Translations under genes and position numbers: made by a program
Shown: positions 30,834-38,460 of the stretch, in pieces
Layout of the letters: each line of letters opens with the position of its first letter
How positions within the stretch are numbered: the stretch's first letter is position 1
Origin: Lentzea aerocolonigenes
GTDB taxonomy: Bacteria > Actinomycetota > Actinomycetes > Mycobacteriales > Pseudonocardiaceae
Assembly (NCBI RefSeq): GCF_000955955.1
Contig: NZ_JYJG01000222.1
Span: 1-41,002, forward strand
Direction: 5' to 3'
DNA: 41,002 nt
The notes under the pieces: generated by a model
The model's database searches: none
The model's input: only the letters and a program-made list of their open reading frames with translations
Told to the model about the DNA's origin: nothing

Positions 30834-31746
30834 AAGCCGTCCGCGTCCTGCACAGGATCTTCGCCTTCCTGGTCATTCCTGTCCTCGGCTACTTGCTCGG
30901 CGGACGATCTTCAACTACTTCTGGAACAAGGTCGAGACAGAAGACCTGAGCGAAGCCAGCCACATCATCGTCGCCACGTCGTGCGACCGGCATGGCCCAG
31001 TCACCCTGCGCGGCTTCGGTTACGTCTACGAGTGTCGCGCCACGGTCACGAACAAGATCAACGGCAACGTGGTGACCGCGACGACGCGAGGCTTCCTCAA
31101 CCCGGAACTCATCGGCAAGCAGGTCGCGGGTACCGGGTTCAGGCGCGGCGACTTATATCCGGAACGCCCGTACGCGGGTTGGGGCGTGATCCTGCTCCTG
31201 CCGTTCGGTGTGCTCTGGTTCTACCTGTACATCGCGGTCGCTTGGCGGCTGCTGCCCGAGCGGCGAAAGTCTCGGCGCAAGCCTGTGCGCTATCAACGTC
31301 CTGACAACCCAACGGAACCCGATCGCACGGTTCGTGTCTTTGGTGGGCACCGGCGGGTCTGGCTGTGCTTCATCTTTCTGCTCGGGTGCGTCGGCACCTT
31401 CGTGTACAGCTCGTCGGCGTTCCAGGACGACACGCTCGCCACCGGTGCGGCGATCGCGTCCTGGGCGGTGGTCGCCCTCGTGCTCGCCAGCGTTGTCTGG
31501 CGCGCAGCGCGGGGACCGATGATCGCGATCTCCCCCGAAGGCCTGGAGTGGCGCGGCGCGAAGCTCGGCTGGGCTGAGATTCAGGACGTTCGACTGACGC
31601 GTCGCCGCGTGCTGATCGTCCAACCTCGGAACGGCGATGCCGTGCGGATCGGCGGGTTCGGCACCGAGCAGGCGACTCGCATCCACGTGGCCATGGGGCA
31701 CTTCAGCCTGGCAACGTACGCCCGCGAAAGCACAGGCGGCAGGTGA
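30830..31746 (+). pseudogene. DUF6346-like membrane protein, frameshifted
   Basis: The ATG at 30830 opens a hydrophobic N-terminus (MKAVRVLHRIFAFLVIPVLGYLLGG). The natural continuation, IFNYFWNKVETEDLSEASH, lies in another frame; one base appears deleted near 30898-30906. Downstream the frame has CDRHGPVTLRGFGYVYECRA, matching my recollection of the DUF6346 core (C-x-R-x-G-P...G-F-G-Y-x-Y-x-C). Two further membrane segments (VILLLPFGVLWFYLYIAVAW, and a pair about 31360-31510) and a PH-like tail with IAISPEGLEWRG end at 31746. Either a recent pseudogene or a sequencing error; the remaining frame looks under selection. Confidence 0.65.
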
Positions 31747-32306
31747 GACCCGCGCGCCGTCCGGCAGCTCGAAGCTGGAGAATCCTGCGCCTCAGGATCG
31801 CGATGACGCTGTGCGCAACGAGGGTCGCGCTGTGCGGTGTCCAAAGTGGATTACCGGTCACAGGGCAGGCCGAAAGTGCCCGCTCTGGCCCAGGCCAGTA
31901 TCGGCTTCAGCCGTTCCTGACGACGGGTTGACCTGATAAGCCTTCGCACAGGTCCACAGTCGCGCAACCGGAAGCCGCGCGAACTCAGGGCTGCGGACGA
32001 GCCATGTGGCCAAGGAAGCAGGGGAATAGCCGGCAGCGGCGCGTAGCCGAGAAGTCTCCCGCGCTGTGGCCCTCGCCCGCCTGATTTCGGTCACATACCA
32101 CGAGCGCGACCTCGGCGGCTCGATGCAACACAATGTCGTCGAGCAGGAGCAGCCGTCACTCCCACTGCTCTCGGTCCGTCGCCAAAGTCTCGACGTCATC
32201 CCAGCCGACGTGGCCGGTGAACCGCCCAGCACTGATCAAGCGTTCGATCAGTTCCTGGAGCTCTGACTCTTGAAGCGGGGCCGGGACGCGGCGCCCAGAA
32301 ATACAA
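31747..32306. other. 560-bp stretch without a convincing gene
   Basis: This region between the DUF6346-like gene and the tRNA terminator has only low-quality frames. One minus-strand frame ending at 32156 reads LQELIERLISAGRFTGHVGWDDVETLATDREQWE, which is protein-like but lacks a start and runs back into the tRNA terminator. It may be the tail of a lost gene. The right copy of the 14-bp repeat is at 31838. Otherwise nothing is recognised. Confidence 0.4.
31838..31851. repeat. 14-bp direct repeat, right copy
   Basis: Exact copy of TGTCCAAAGTGGAT found at 28289, same orientation, 3.5 kb away. See the left copy. Confidence 0.5.
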
Positions 32307-32351
32307 CGGGCGAGGTGCGATCTGCAGCTTCCGCAGATCGCACCTCGCCCG
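32307..32351 (-). terminator. 19-bp perfect hairpin downstream of tRNA-Leu
   Basis: CGGGCGAGGTGCGATCTGC (32307-32325) pairs fully with 32333-32351 across a 7-nt loop. On the minus strand it follows the tRNA 3' end by 7 bases and is followed by TTGTATTTC, so it is an intrinsic terminator for the tRNA. The stem is unusually long and perfect. Confidence 0.85.
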
Positions 32352-32358
32352 AAGGTCG

Positions 32359-32432
32359 TGCCCCCGGTGCGACTCGAACGCACACTGGACGGATTTTGAG
32401 TCCGCTGCCTCTGCCGATTGGGCTACGGGGGC
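32359..32432 (-). tRNA. tRNA-Leu(CAA) with a short, class I variable arm
   Basis: The minus strand folds into a cloverleaf: acceptor GCCCCCG paired with CGGGGGC, a 3-bp D stem (GCC/GGC) with GG in the loop, anticodon stem GCGGA/TCCGT around the loop CTCAAAA, T stem GTGCG/CGCAC with TTCGAGT, and A73. The anticodon is CAA, reading UUG (Leu). The variable region is only CCAGT, although leucine tRNAs are normally class II with a long variable arm. CCA is not encoded (CGA follows). Length is 74 nt. Confidence 0.88.
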
Positions 32433-32483
32433 GTAGCTGAGTGAACTCTAGCGGATCACGCCAGCAACTTTCGCTCGGGGCCT

Positions 32484-32765
32484 CTACGACTTAACGAGCC
32501 GTCCGATGGCCGCTGACGCCTCTGCCAGCTTCGCCTCGGCGACCGGGCCGCCTTCCGCGGCCGCCTGCGCCACACAATGCTTCAGGTGCTCGTCGAGCAA
32601 CCCCAGCGAGACTGCCTGCAGTGCCTTCGTGGCGGCGGAGATCTGAGTCAGCACGTCGATGCAGTATTCGTCGTTCTCGACCATGCGCTGGAGGCCGCGG
32701 ATCTGTCCCTCGATGCGGCGCAGTCGCTTGAGGTATGCGTCCTTGTCCGCGGTGTACCCGTGCAT
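32484..32765 (-). CDS. csoR: CsoR-family copper-sensing repressor
   Basis: A 93-residue all-helical DUF156 repressor. The motif RLRRIEGQIRGLQRMVENDEYCIDVL, then LLDEHLKHC, gives the Cu(I) ligand triad Cys35, His60 and Cys64, as in CsoR, rather than the formaldehyde (FrmR) or nickel (RcnR) pattern. It leaves its operator on Cu(I) binding. It has its own operator upstream. No CopA ATPase or CopZ chaperone is adjacent, so it acts at a distance or controls itself. Confidence 0.88.
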   Translation of the reverse strand: MHGYTADKDAYLKRLRRIEGQIRGLQRMVENDEYCIDVLTQISAATKALQAVSLGLLDEHLKHCVAQAAAEGGPVAEAKLAEASAAIGRLVKS

Positions 32766-32782
32766 CGGCCCCTGACCTTCCC

Positions 32783-32797
32783 TACCCCTGGCGGGTA
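32783..32797 (-). promoter_or_regulatory. CsoR operator
   Basis: TACCC-CTGGC-GGGTA is a G-tract pseudo-palindrome 18 bases upstream of csoR, matching the usual CsoR operator shape (TACCC...GGGTA). It implies autorepression. Confidence 0.7.
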
Positions 32798-32799
32798 TG

Positions 32800-33008
32800 T
32801 CGAGGATACCTGCACCGGAAGGGGGTGCGTTATGTGCAACGCTGCTCCGTCAGCGGGAATGGTGAAGGGGCCAGCAAGCCCAGCAACGGGTCGAAGTGAG
32901 ACGACTAGCTGCACATTTTGGACCCATAACACCCCTGCGGTTTCCCGGGGTAAATGACCCGACTGGGCGGTTGGGTCACATTTTAGCGGCGAAAGGTTCG
33001 CCGTTTTT
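32800..33008 (+). ncRNA. Possible structured leader or small RNA ending in a terminator upstream of lsr2
   Basis: The plus strand holds several short stems in series (GCACC/GGTGC near 32812; GCTG/CAGC near 32850; GGGC/GCCC near 32875; GTCG/CGAC near 32900). It then has a clear intrinsic terminator, CGGCGAA-AGG-TTCGCCG with TTTTT (32987-33008), 82 bases before the lsr2 start. No coding sequence feeds this terminator, so it may end a small RNA or act as an attenuator for lsr2. I do not recognise a known riboswitch. Low certainty. Confidence 0.35.
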
Positions 33009-33089
33009 CCTCATCTGGACTATGGTGTTGTCGAAGCACGTGGTTACGTCGAGGATCCGCGTGCTATGTGAGTACCCAACGGAGGAACA

Positions 33090-33431
33090 GTGGCACAGCA
33101 GACCGTCGTCCAACTCATCGACGACCTCGACGGCGGAGAAGCCGACGAGACCGTGACCTTCGCACTTGACGGTGTCGAGTACGCCATCGACCTGTCGAAG
33201 GGAAATGCGGAGCGGCTTCGCGAGTCGCTGGCGGACTTCGTCGGCAAGGCTCGTCGTGCGGGTGGCCGCAAGCAGCGCAAGGGCACCGGCAAGTCCACGG
33301 TGAAGGCCACCGACAAGGCTGAGGCGCAGCGCATTCGTGACTGGGCCCGGGCACAGGGGCACCAGATCTCGGACCGTGGCCGCATTCCGCAGAACCTGGT
33401 TGTGCAGTTCCAGGAAGCCCACGCCTCCTGA
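33090..33431 (+). CDS. lsr2: Lsr2 nucleoid-associated xenogeneic silencer
   Basis: A 113-residue Lsr2 protein. The N-terminal dimerisation domain reads VVQLIDDLDGGEADETVTFALDGVEYAIDLS, and the linker is Lys/Gly-rich. The C-terminal DNA-binding domain has RIRDWARAQGHQISDRGRIP, with the R-G-R AT-hook-like loop that reads the minor groove of AT-rich DNA. It bridges DNA and silences horizontally acquired genes. GTG start with GGAGGAA five bases upstream. It stands alone with its own terminator. The AT-rich accessory segment at 28-32 kb is nearby, but no regulatory link is shown. Confidence 0.95.
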   Translation: MAQQTVVQLIDDLDGGEADETVTFALDGVEYAIDLSKGNAERLRESLADFVGKARRAGGRKQRKGTGKSTVKATDKAEAQRIRDWARAQGHQISDRGRIPQNLVVQFQEAHAS

Positions 33432-33455
33432 CCTGCGCGAACCCGCGAGGTTTCC

Positions 33456-33485
33456 ACACGTCGGCCGGGTCTCCGGCCGACGTGT
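33456..33485 (+). terminator. lsr2 terminator
   Basis: ACACGTCGGCCGG (33456-33468) and CCGGCCGACGTGT (33473-33485) form a perfect 13-bp stem with a 4-nt loop, 25 bases after the lsr2 stop. Confidence 0.8.
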
Positions 33486-33541
33486 TAACCATCAGTGAAG
33501 TACCCATCCCGGTTCGTTCACACTATCCCCGGAACGTGGGA

Positions 33542-35527
33542 TCAACGACCAGGAAAGTGCGCTCCGAACAGGCGTGACACGGCAGTGGCCTTGACCGCTG
33601 TCTCCTCGAATTCCTCGTCCGGGTCCGACAGCGAGATGACAGCCCCGCCGACGCCGAAACTGACCTGGTCGCCGTTCGTCACGAGCGTTCGGATGACGAT
33701 GCTGAAGTCGGCGGCGCCGTTGAGCGAGAAGTAACCGAGGGCTCCCGAGTACACCCCGCGTGGACCGGCTTCCAACCCATCAAGGATCTGCATGGTCCGG
33801 ATCTTCGGGGCACCGGTCATCGAACCACCTGGAAACGCGGCTCGAACACATCGGACGGCAGAACTGTCCGGTCGAAGTCTCGCCCGCACGGTGCTCACCA
33901 ATTGGTGTACGGTCGCGTAGGTCTCGACGTCGAACAACCGCGTCACCTCGACCGAACCGACTTCCGCGCACGTGCCGAGATCGTTGCGGACCAGGTCCAC
34001 GATCATCAGGTTCTCCGCACGGTCCTTGACCGAACGGGCCAACGTTGTGCGCAACATCTCGTCGTCCGCCGCATCAACACCTCGCGGCCGTGTCCCCTTG
34101 ATCGGCGATGACTCGACGACACCATGCCGGTCGACCTTGATAAATCGTTCGGGTGACGTGCTGAGCACGGACAGTTCACCGAAACGCAGCAACGCACCGA
34201 ACGGAACGGGATTAGCGGCGCGAAGCAGCCGATAAGTGTCCCAAGTGTCCAGCGACGCCCGCCACGACATCATGTTCGTCAGGCACGCCTCGTACGTCTC
34301 CCCCGCCGTGATCGCTTCCTGGCACGCGCTGATCAGCTTCAGGTAGTGCGCGCGCGGATGCCGCAACGTCACTGCTGACACGGCCGGCCGGGAAGGCTCC
34401 TCCAACGGCCGCAGATCCGCCAGAACAGCCGAAACGTCGCCGCACCACGTGTCATCCGTCAGCGACATCAAATAGACGCACTCATCAACGTGATCGATGA
34501 CCACGGCACGGTCCGCGAACACGAACGACGCGTCAGGCTGTTCCGCGCGGTGGGCGTAGTCGCCGCCGCACTCCGCCTTCAGCTCGTAGCCGAGGTATCC
34601 GACCCACCCGAGTGCGAAGTCGAACGGCACATCGGGCTGTTCGACACCGCATGCCGCGATGTCGTCGTCCATCCACGAGAAGAAGGACGGACATGGCACA
34701 CGCGCGCCGTCGAGAGTGAGCACCTGGTCCGGCACGGAATACTGCGCAACGCGCGCGAGAGGCCCCGAAGCGTCCCCCATGAACGAGAACCGCCCGCCGG
34801 ACCCGCTGTCCAGCCAGAACGACGTCTCAGACGCCCCGTAGAGCGCCGCGAACGCCGCCTCCGCGTCGATGGCCAGGTCCAGCCTCCGGACGTGCACAGG
34901 GCGCTTCTGAGCCTGTGGACGAACCTGCATTGGTTCGGGTACGGCAGCGGTTCGAGTGGGTGTCAGCGCGGCGAAGTTCGCGAGCATCTCACGTCCGAAG
35001 TCGGTGCAGATCGACTCCGGGTGGAACTGCACTCCCCACGCGGGCCTGTCGAGAGCGCGCACACCCATCAGCACGGAGTCGTCGCTCCACGCGATGGCCT
35101 CCAACGAAGAAGGCAGATCGGTGACCGCCAACGAGTGGTAACGCACGACGCTCAACGGCGACGGCAGGCCAGCGAACACGTCGACGCCCGTGTGTGTGAC
35201 CGGCGAGACGATCCCGTGGCGCGGCACGGGTGCAGGGCCCACCACGGCGCCACGGGAAAGGCAGAGGCCCTGATGCCCCAAACACACGCCCAGCAACGGA
35301 ATCTCGGCGTGGTCGATCACCGCGCGGCAGATGCCGAAGTCGGCGGGATTGCCTGGCCGGCCTGGCCCTGGCGAGATCACCACGTTGTCGAACGACCGCA
35401 GTGAGGCAAGCCGGAAGCGCGGGTCGTCGTTGTGGACGACCACGGGCTCGGCTCCGTTCACCTCGGCGATGTGCTGAAAGAGGTTGAACGTGAACGAGTC
35501 GTAGTTGTCGATGAGGAGGGTGCGCAT
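33542..35527 (-). CDS. pabAB: Fused aminodeoxychorismate synthase (PabA-PabB)
   Basis: A 661-residue fusion. The N-terminal class I glutamine amidotransferase (about 1-190) has the triad Cys82 (GVCLGHQG), His169 and Glu171 (GVQFHPES). The C-terminal chorismate-binding domain (about 220-655) has VDLVRNDLG, AAFPGGSMTGAPKIRTMQIL and YSGALGYFSLNGAADFSIVIRT. The diagnostic PIKGTRPRG has Lys where anthranilate synthases have Ala (PIAGT), indicating 4-amino-4-deoxychorismate formation. Product feeds p-aminobenzoate for folate, or PABA/p-aminophenylalanine-derived natural products; fused PabAB enzymes of that kind are common in actinomycete clusters. No pabC or secondary-metabolite genes adjoin it, so folate is the default reading. 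Confidence 0.92.
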   Translation of the reverse strand: MRTLLIDNYDSFTFNLFQHIAEVNGAEPVVVHNDDPRFRLASLRSFDNVVISPGPGRPGNPADFGICRAVIDHAEIPLLGVCLGHQGLCLSRGAVVGPAPVPRHGIVSPVTHTGVDVFAGLPSPLSVVRYHSLAVTDLPSSLEAIAWSDDSVLMGVRALDRPAWGVQFHPESICTDFGREMLANFAALTPTRTAAVPEPMQVRPQAQKRPVHVRRLDLAIDAEAAFAALYGASETSFWLDSGSGGRFSFMGDASGPLARVAQYSVPDQVLTLDGARVPCPSFFSWMDDDIAACGVEQPDVPFDFALGWVGYLGYELKAECGGDYAHRAEQPDASFVFADRAVVIDHVDECVYLMSLTDDTWCGDVSAVLADLRPLEEPSRPAVSAVTLRHPRAHYLKLISACQEAITAGETYEACLTNMMSWRASLDTWDTYRLLRAANPVPFGALLRFGELSVLSTSPERFIKVDRHGVVESSPIKGTRPRGVDAADDEMLRTTLARSVKDRAENLMIVDLVRNDLGTCAEVGSVEVTRLFDVETYATVHQLVSTVRARLRPDSSAVRCVRAAFPGGSMTGAPKIRTMQILDGLEAGPRGVYSGALGYFSLNGAADFSIVIRTLVTNGDQVSFGVGGAVISLSDPDEEFEETAVKATAVSRLFGAHFPGR

Positions 35528-35575
35528 TGCAGGACGGCACTCTACCTGCCAAAACACCCGAAAAGAGCAACGAGA

Positions 35576-35603
35576 GAGGGCGGCCACAAACGTGACCGCC
35601 CTC
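35576..35603 (-). terminator. Terminator of the sigma factor operon
   Basis: GAGGGCGG (35576-35583) pairs with CCGCCCTC (35596-35603), with an inner CAC/GTG stem. The minus strand then runs T-rich (TCTCGTTGCTCTTTTC). It lies 17 bases after the stop of the gene at 35620. Confidence 0.75.
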
Positions 35604-35619
35604 CGGACAACGCACTAAC

Positions 35620-36483
35620 TCAGCTCCCGAGGAGGAACTTCGGATCCATCGCGAGTGCCGCCAGCTGGGGCGCCAGGAACAGCTGGCCGTCCAGCGCCGG
35701 GTAACCGCCGTGGGGGTACTCGTTCTCCTGCATGATCGTGACCGTCCAGCCGTTCGCCGCCCGGTAGGTCGCCCAGGTGGCGGTGCCCTGATCGAGGCTC
35801 GCGGGAGAGGCGACCCCGATCTGCTTTCCGCCGACCTCGTAGAGCTTGCAGCCGGCGTCCTTCGCCCTCTGGAACTTCTTGGACAGCGCGCACGGTTCCG
35901 TCGGATCCCGCGGATCCGGCATTGACACGTGTGCCGTCAGCTTGCCGACCTTGTCGCCCTTGCGCACCGGCACGTACGCCGTGTACTGCCAGATCTCGGG
36001 CACCTCACCCTTGTCGGTGGAGATCTGCGCCTGGGCGCGGAGCATGCCGCCGTACATGCTCGGGTCCTTGTACTTCAGATCGGGCGTGTCGTAGCCGGCC
36101 GGTGCGGACGCCATGAGCAGGTGCAGCAGCTGCGTGCCGCGGTCGGCCTGCGGCCCGTTGGTGGCCGTGCGGTCGGACTGCCCCACCGGCCACTGCTCAC
36201 CCCACTGCGTGTCCGGCATACCCGTGCTCGAGCCACTGCTACTGCTGCTACTCGCCCCGGCACCCGTCATGTACTCGGTGGTGCCTTTCGGGTTCAGCGC
36301 GAACGCCGTCCCGAGACCGACACCGACCACGAGCACCGCCACGACCGCGCCCACCAGCGACGACCGCCGCTTCGACCTGGCCTTGCGCGCCACGTCGAGT
36401 GCCCGGCCCGGATCCATCGACGGCGGCGGGCTGCTCGCCACCACCACATCCTCGAAAGCCCTTTTGAGGTCCTGTTCGTTCAT
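35620..36483 (-). CDS. Single-span membrane protein paired with an ECF sigma factor
   Basis: A 287-residue protein. A short cytoplasmic N-terminus (MNEQDLKRAFEDVVVASSPPPSMDPGRALDVARKARSKRR, shown in part) precedes one membrane helix (SLVGAVVAVLVVGVGLGTAFAL), a Ser-rich linker and an extracytoplasmic domain of about 190 residues with two Cys. It lacks the zinc-binding H-x-x-x-C-x-x-C anti-sigma motif. The gene overlaps the sigma factor by ATGA, the usual place for an anti-sigma or regulatory partner of SigE-family sigmas, so it probably tethers or modulates that sigma. The extracytoplasmic domain family is not recognised. Confidence 0.7.
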   Translation of the reverse strand: MNEQDLKRAFEDVVVASSPPPSMDPGRALDVARKARSKRRSSLVGAVVAVLVVGVGLGTAFALNPKGTTEYMTGAGASSSSSSGSSTGMPDTQWGEQWPVGQSDRTATNGPQADRGTQLLHLLMASAPAGYDTPDLKYKDPSMYGGMLRAQAQISTDKGEVPEIWQYTAYVPVRKGDKVGKLTAHVSMPDPRDPTEPCALSKKFQRAKDAGCKLYEVGGKQIGVASPASLDQGTATWATYRAANGWTVTIMQENEYPHGGYPALDGQLFLAPQLAALAMDPKFLLGS

Positions 36484-36977
36484 CGAACCCTCTCCTGCTG
36501 TGAGAGCAGGCCGCGCAGCGTCTGCAGCCCCCGCGCGGCCTGACTCTTGACCGTTCCTTCCGAACACTTGAGGACGACTGCCGTCTGTTCGATCGACATG
36601 TCCTCCCAGTACCGCAGGACGAGGCACGCACGTTGCTTCGGAGGCACCTTCGCCAGCGCCTCCAGCAACACCATGCGGTCCTCGGGATGGAGCCCTGGTG
36701 GAGCCGCCGAGTCCGTGAGTTCCTCGGTCGTCGACTCGAACCGGAACCACCCGCGCCGTCGCTCGGACAGGAACGTCCGCACCAGGATCTGCCTGGTGTA
36801 GGCGTCCAACGCCTCGTGCCGCTCAATACGACGCCACGCCAGATAAAGCTTCGTGAACGCCTGCTGCACGAGATCCTCCGCGCGATGCCAGTCGCCGCAC
36901 AGCAGGTATGCCGTGCCGCGCATGGCGTCGGAACGGGCCGCGAAGTACTCCTGGAACGCGGCGTCCCGATCACTCAT
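36480..36977 (-). CDS. SigE-family ECF RNA polymerase sigma factor
   Basis: A 165-residue extracytoplasmic-function sigma. Region 2 reads AAFQEYFAARSDAMRGTAYLLCGDWHRAEDLVQQAFTKLYLAW. Region 4 reads LAKVPPKQRACLVLRYWEDMSIEQTAVVLKCSEGTVKSQAARGL. The F-x-E-Y/F...R-G-T-A-Y-L-L-x-G-D pattern is typical of the actinobacterial SigE-family (SCO-type) group. The start at 36977 has GGGGGAG seven bases upstream; a longer form to 37013 has no such site. It forms a coupled operon with the membrane protein downstream. Target promoters are unknown. Confidence 0.9.
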   Translation of the reverse strand: MSDRDAAFQEYFAARSDAMRGTAYLLCGDWHRAEDLVQQAFTKLYLAWRRIERHEALDAYTRQILVRTFLSERRRGWFRFESTTEELTDSAAPPGLHPEDRMVLLEALAKVPPKQRACLVLRYWEDMSIEQTAVVLKCSEGTVKSQAARGLQTLRGLLSQQERVR

Positions 36978-37167
36978 CAGATCTCCCCCTGTCTGCGGTA
37001 CCGGGTTAGTCACGCCACCTGCGCGCCGCCGGGTTGCATGAACCTGGAGGACTTTTTCGGCGACTCGGCACCGGCCAGGGTGCCACCGGCTGTGACGGTG
37101 CGCGTGCCGAAGGTGAGTGCACGCCTCCGACGATCAAGCCCACAACGGCGAAACGCATACTGATGTC

Positions 37168-38352
37168 GTGATTTTCCTGTTGCTCCTCGGGGTCCCGGTC
37201 GCGCTGGGCCACCTGTACCTGTGGCGCCGGCTGGTCGTGGGCACGACGCGTCCCCGCACGCTCGGGCGCGGCATCGGCACTTCGGCCATCATCGGGGCGT
37301 TCGTGCTGCTGATGAGCACACTGGTCGTGACGCGCCGGGTGCCGCCGGAGTTCGGGAAGTTCTTCGCCTGGCCGGGATTCGTGTGGCTCGCGGTGCTCTT
37401 CTACCTGGCCATCGCGCTCGGCGTCGCGGAGATTCCGCGCCGGATCCTGCTGAAGCGGGCAACTCTCACGCCAGTCGCGGTCGGTGCCGGTCCGGAACCT
37501 GCCGAGCCGGTCGAGGTCGTGCCGGATGCCGGTCGCAGGCTGTTCATCTCGCGGTCGGTGGCCATCGGTTCCGGCATCGCGGCGGGCAGCGTCGTCGGCT
37601 ACGGCATGACGCAGGCGCTGGGCGCACCGCAGCTGCTGCAGGTCCCCGTGACGCTGAACAAGCTCCAGAAGTCCATGTCGGGCTTCCGGATCGCGGTCGT
37701 GAGCGACATTCACCTCGGACCGCTGCTCGGCCGTTCGCACACCGAGCGGATCGTGCGGATGATCAACGAACAGGAGGCCGACCTCGTCGCGATCGTCGGC
37801 GACCTGGTCGACGGCACGGTCGCCGAACTGCGCGAGGCCGCGGCGCCGTTGCGGGATCTGGTGTCCAGGCACGGCAGCTTCTTCGTGACGGGCAACCACG
37901 AGTACTTCTCCGGCCACGAGCAGTGGATCTCCGAGGTCGAGAAGCTCGGCGTGAACCCGTTGCGCAACGAGGGTTTGACCGTTGCCGGTGGACTCGAGCT
38001 CGCCGGTGTGAACGACGTGACCGGGAAATCCTACGGAGACGCACCGGACTTCGAACGCGCTCTCGCGGGCCGCGACAAGAACAACCCGCTCGTCCTGCTG
38101 GCGCACCAGCCGGTGCAGGTCGCCGACGCGTCTTCACACGGCGTCGACCTCCAGTTGTCCGGTCATACACACGGTGGACAGATGGTGCCGTTCAACTTCG
38201 TCGTGCCGGTGCAGCAACCCAGTGTCGCGGGGCTGTCGAAGGTGGACGACACGTGGCTCTACGTCAGTCGTGGCGCGGGTTTCTGGGGTCCTCCGGTACG
38301 CGTGGGCGCTCCTCCCGACATCACGATGATCGAGCTTCGTTCTGCTGGCTAA
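37168..38352 (+). CDS. Membrane-anchored metallophosphoesterase (YkuE/YaeI-like)
   Basis: A 394-residue protein with about four N-terminal membrane helices (VIFLLLLGVPVALGHLYLW, then helices near 37270, 37360 and 37560) and a calcineurin-type catalytic domain. All metal-binding motifs are present: VVSDIHLG (D-x-H), IVGDLVDG (GDxxD), VTGNHEYF (GNHE), LLAHQPVQ (His) and LSGHTHGGQ (GHTH). This arrangement occurs in phosphodiesterases that cut UDP-diacylglucosamine-like or other lipid-linked pyrophosphates, but the substrate is open. GTG 37168 starts right at the first helix; GTG 37117 is an alternative. It is divergent from the sigma factor across about 190 bases. Confidence 0.85.
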   Translation: MIFLLLLGVPVALGHLYLWRRLVVGTTRPRTLGRGIGTSAIIGAFVLLMSTLVVTRRVPPEFGKFFAWPGFVWLAVLFYLAIALGVAEIPRRILLKRATLTPVAVGAGPEPAEPVEVVPDAGRRLFISRSVAIGSGIAAGSVVGYGMTQALGAPQLLQVPVTLNKLQKSMSGFRIAVVSDIHLGPLLGRSHTERIVRMINEQEADLVAIVGDLVDGTVAELREAAAPLRDLVSRHGSFFVTGNHEYFSGHEQWISEVEKLGVNPLRNEGLTVAGGLELAGVNDVTGKSYGDAPDFERALAGRDKNNPLVLLAHQPVQVADASSHGVDLQLSGHTHGGQMVPFNFVVPVQQPSVAGLSKVDDTWLYVSRGAGFWGPPVRVGAPPDITMIELRSAG

Positions 38353-38460
38353 ATCACACTCGCGCGGACTGGATTGCGCGATTGCGGTGTCGAGGCCGTA
38401 GAGTGGACGGCCGTGCCCGCGTACGGACCGCGAGGCGGATGAAGGGGGAACCCTGGGGAA

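Noticed and set aside
31858..32232. Minus-strand frame of 124 codons downstream of the tRNA
   Set aside because: Composition is Arg/Ser/Ala shadow-like, with no domain or ribosome binding site.
28380..32358. Second copy of the tRNA-Leu 3' end as an attachment site
   Set aside because: I looked for repeats of the T-arm/acceptor sequence on the 3' side and saw none by eye.
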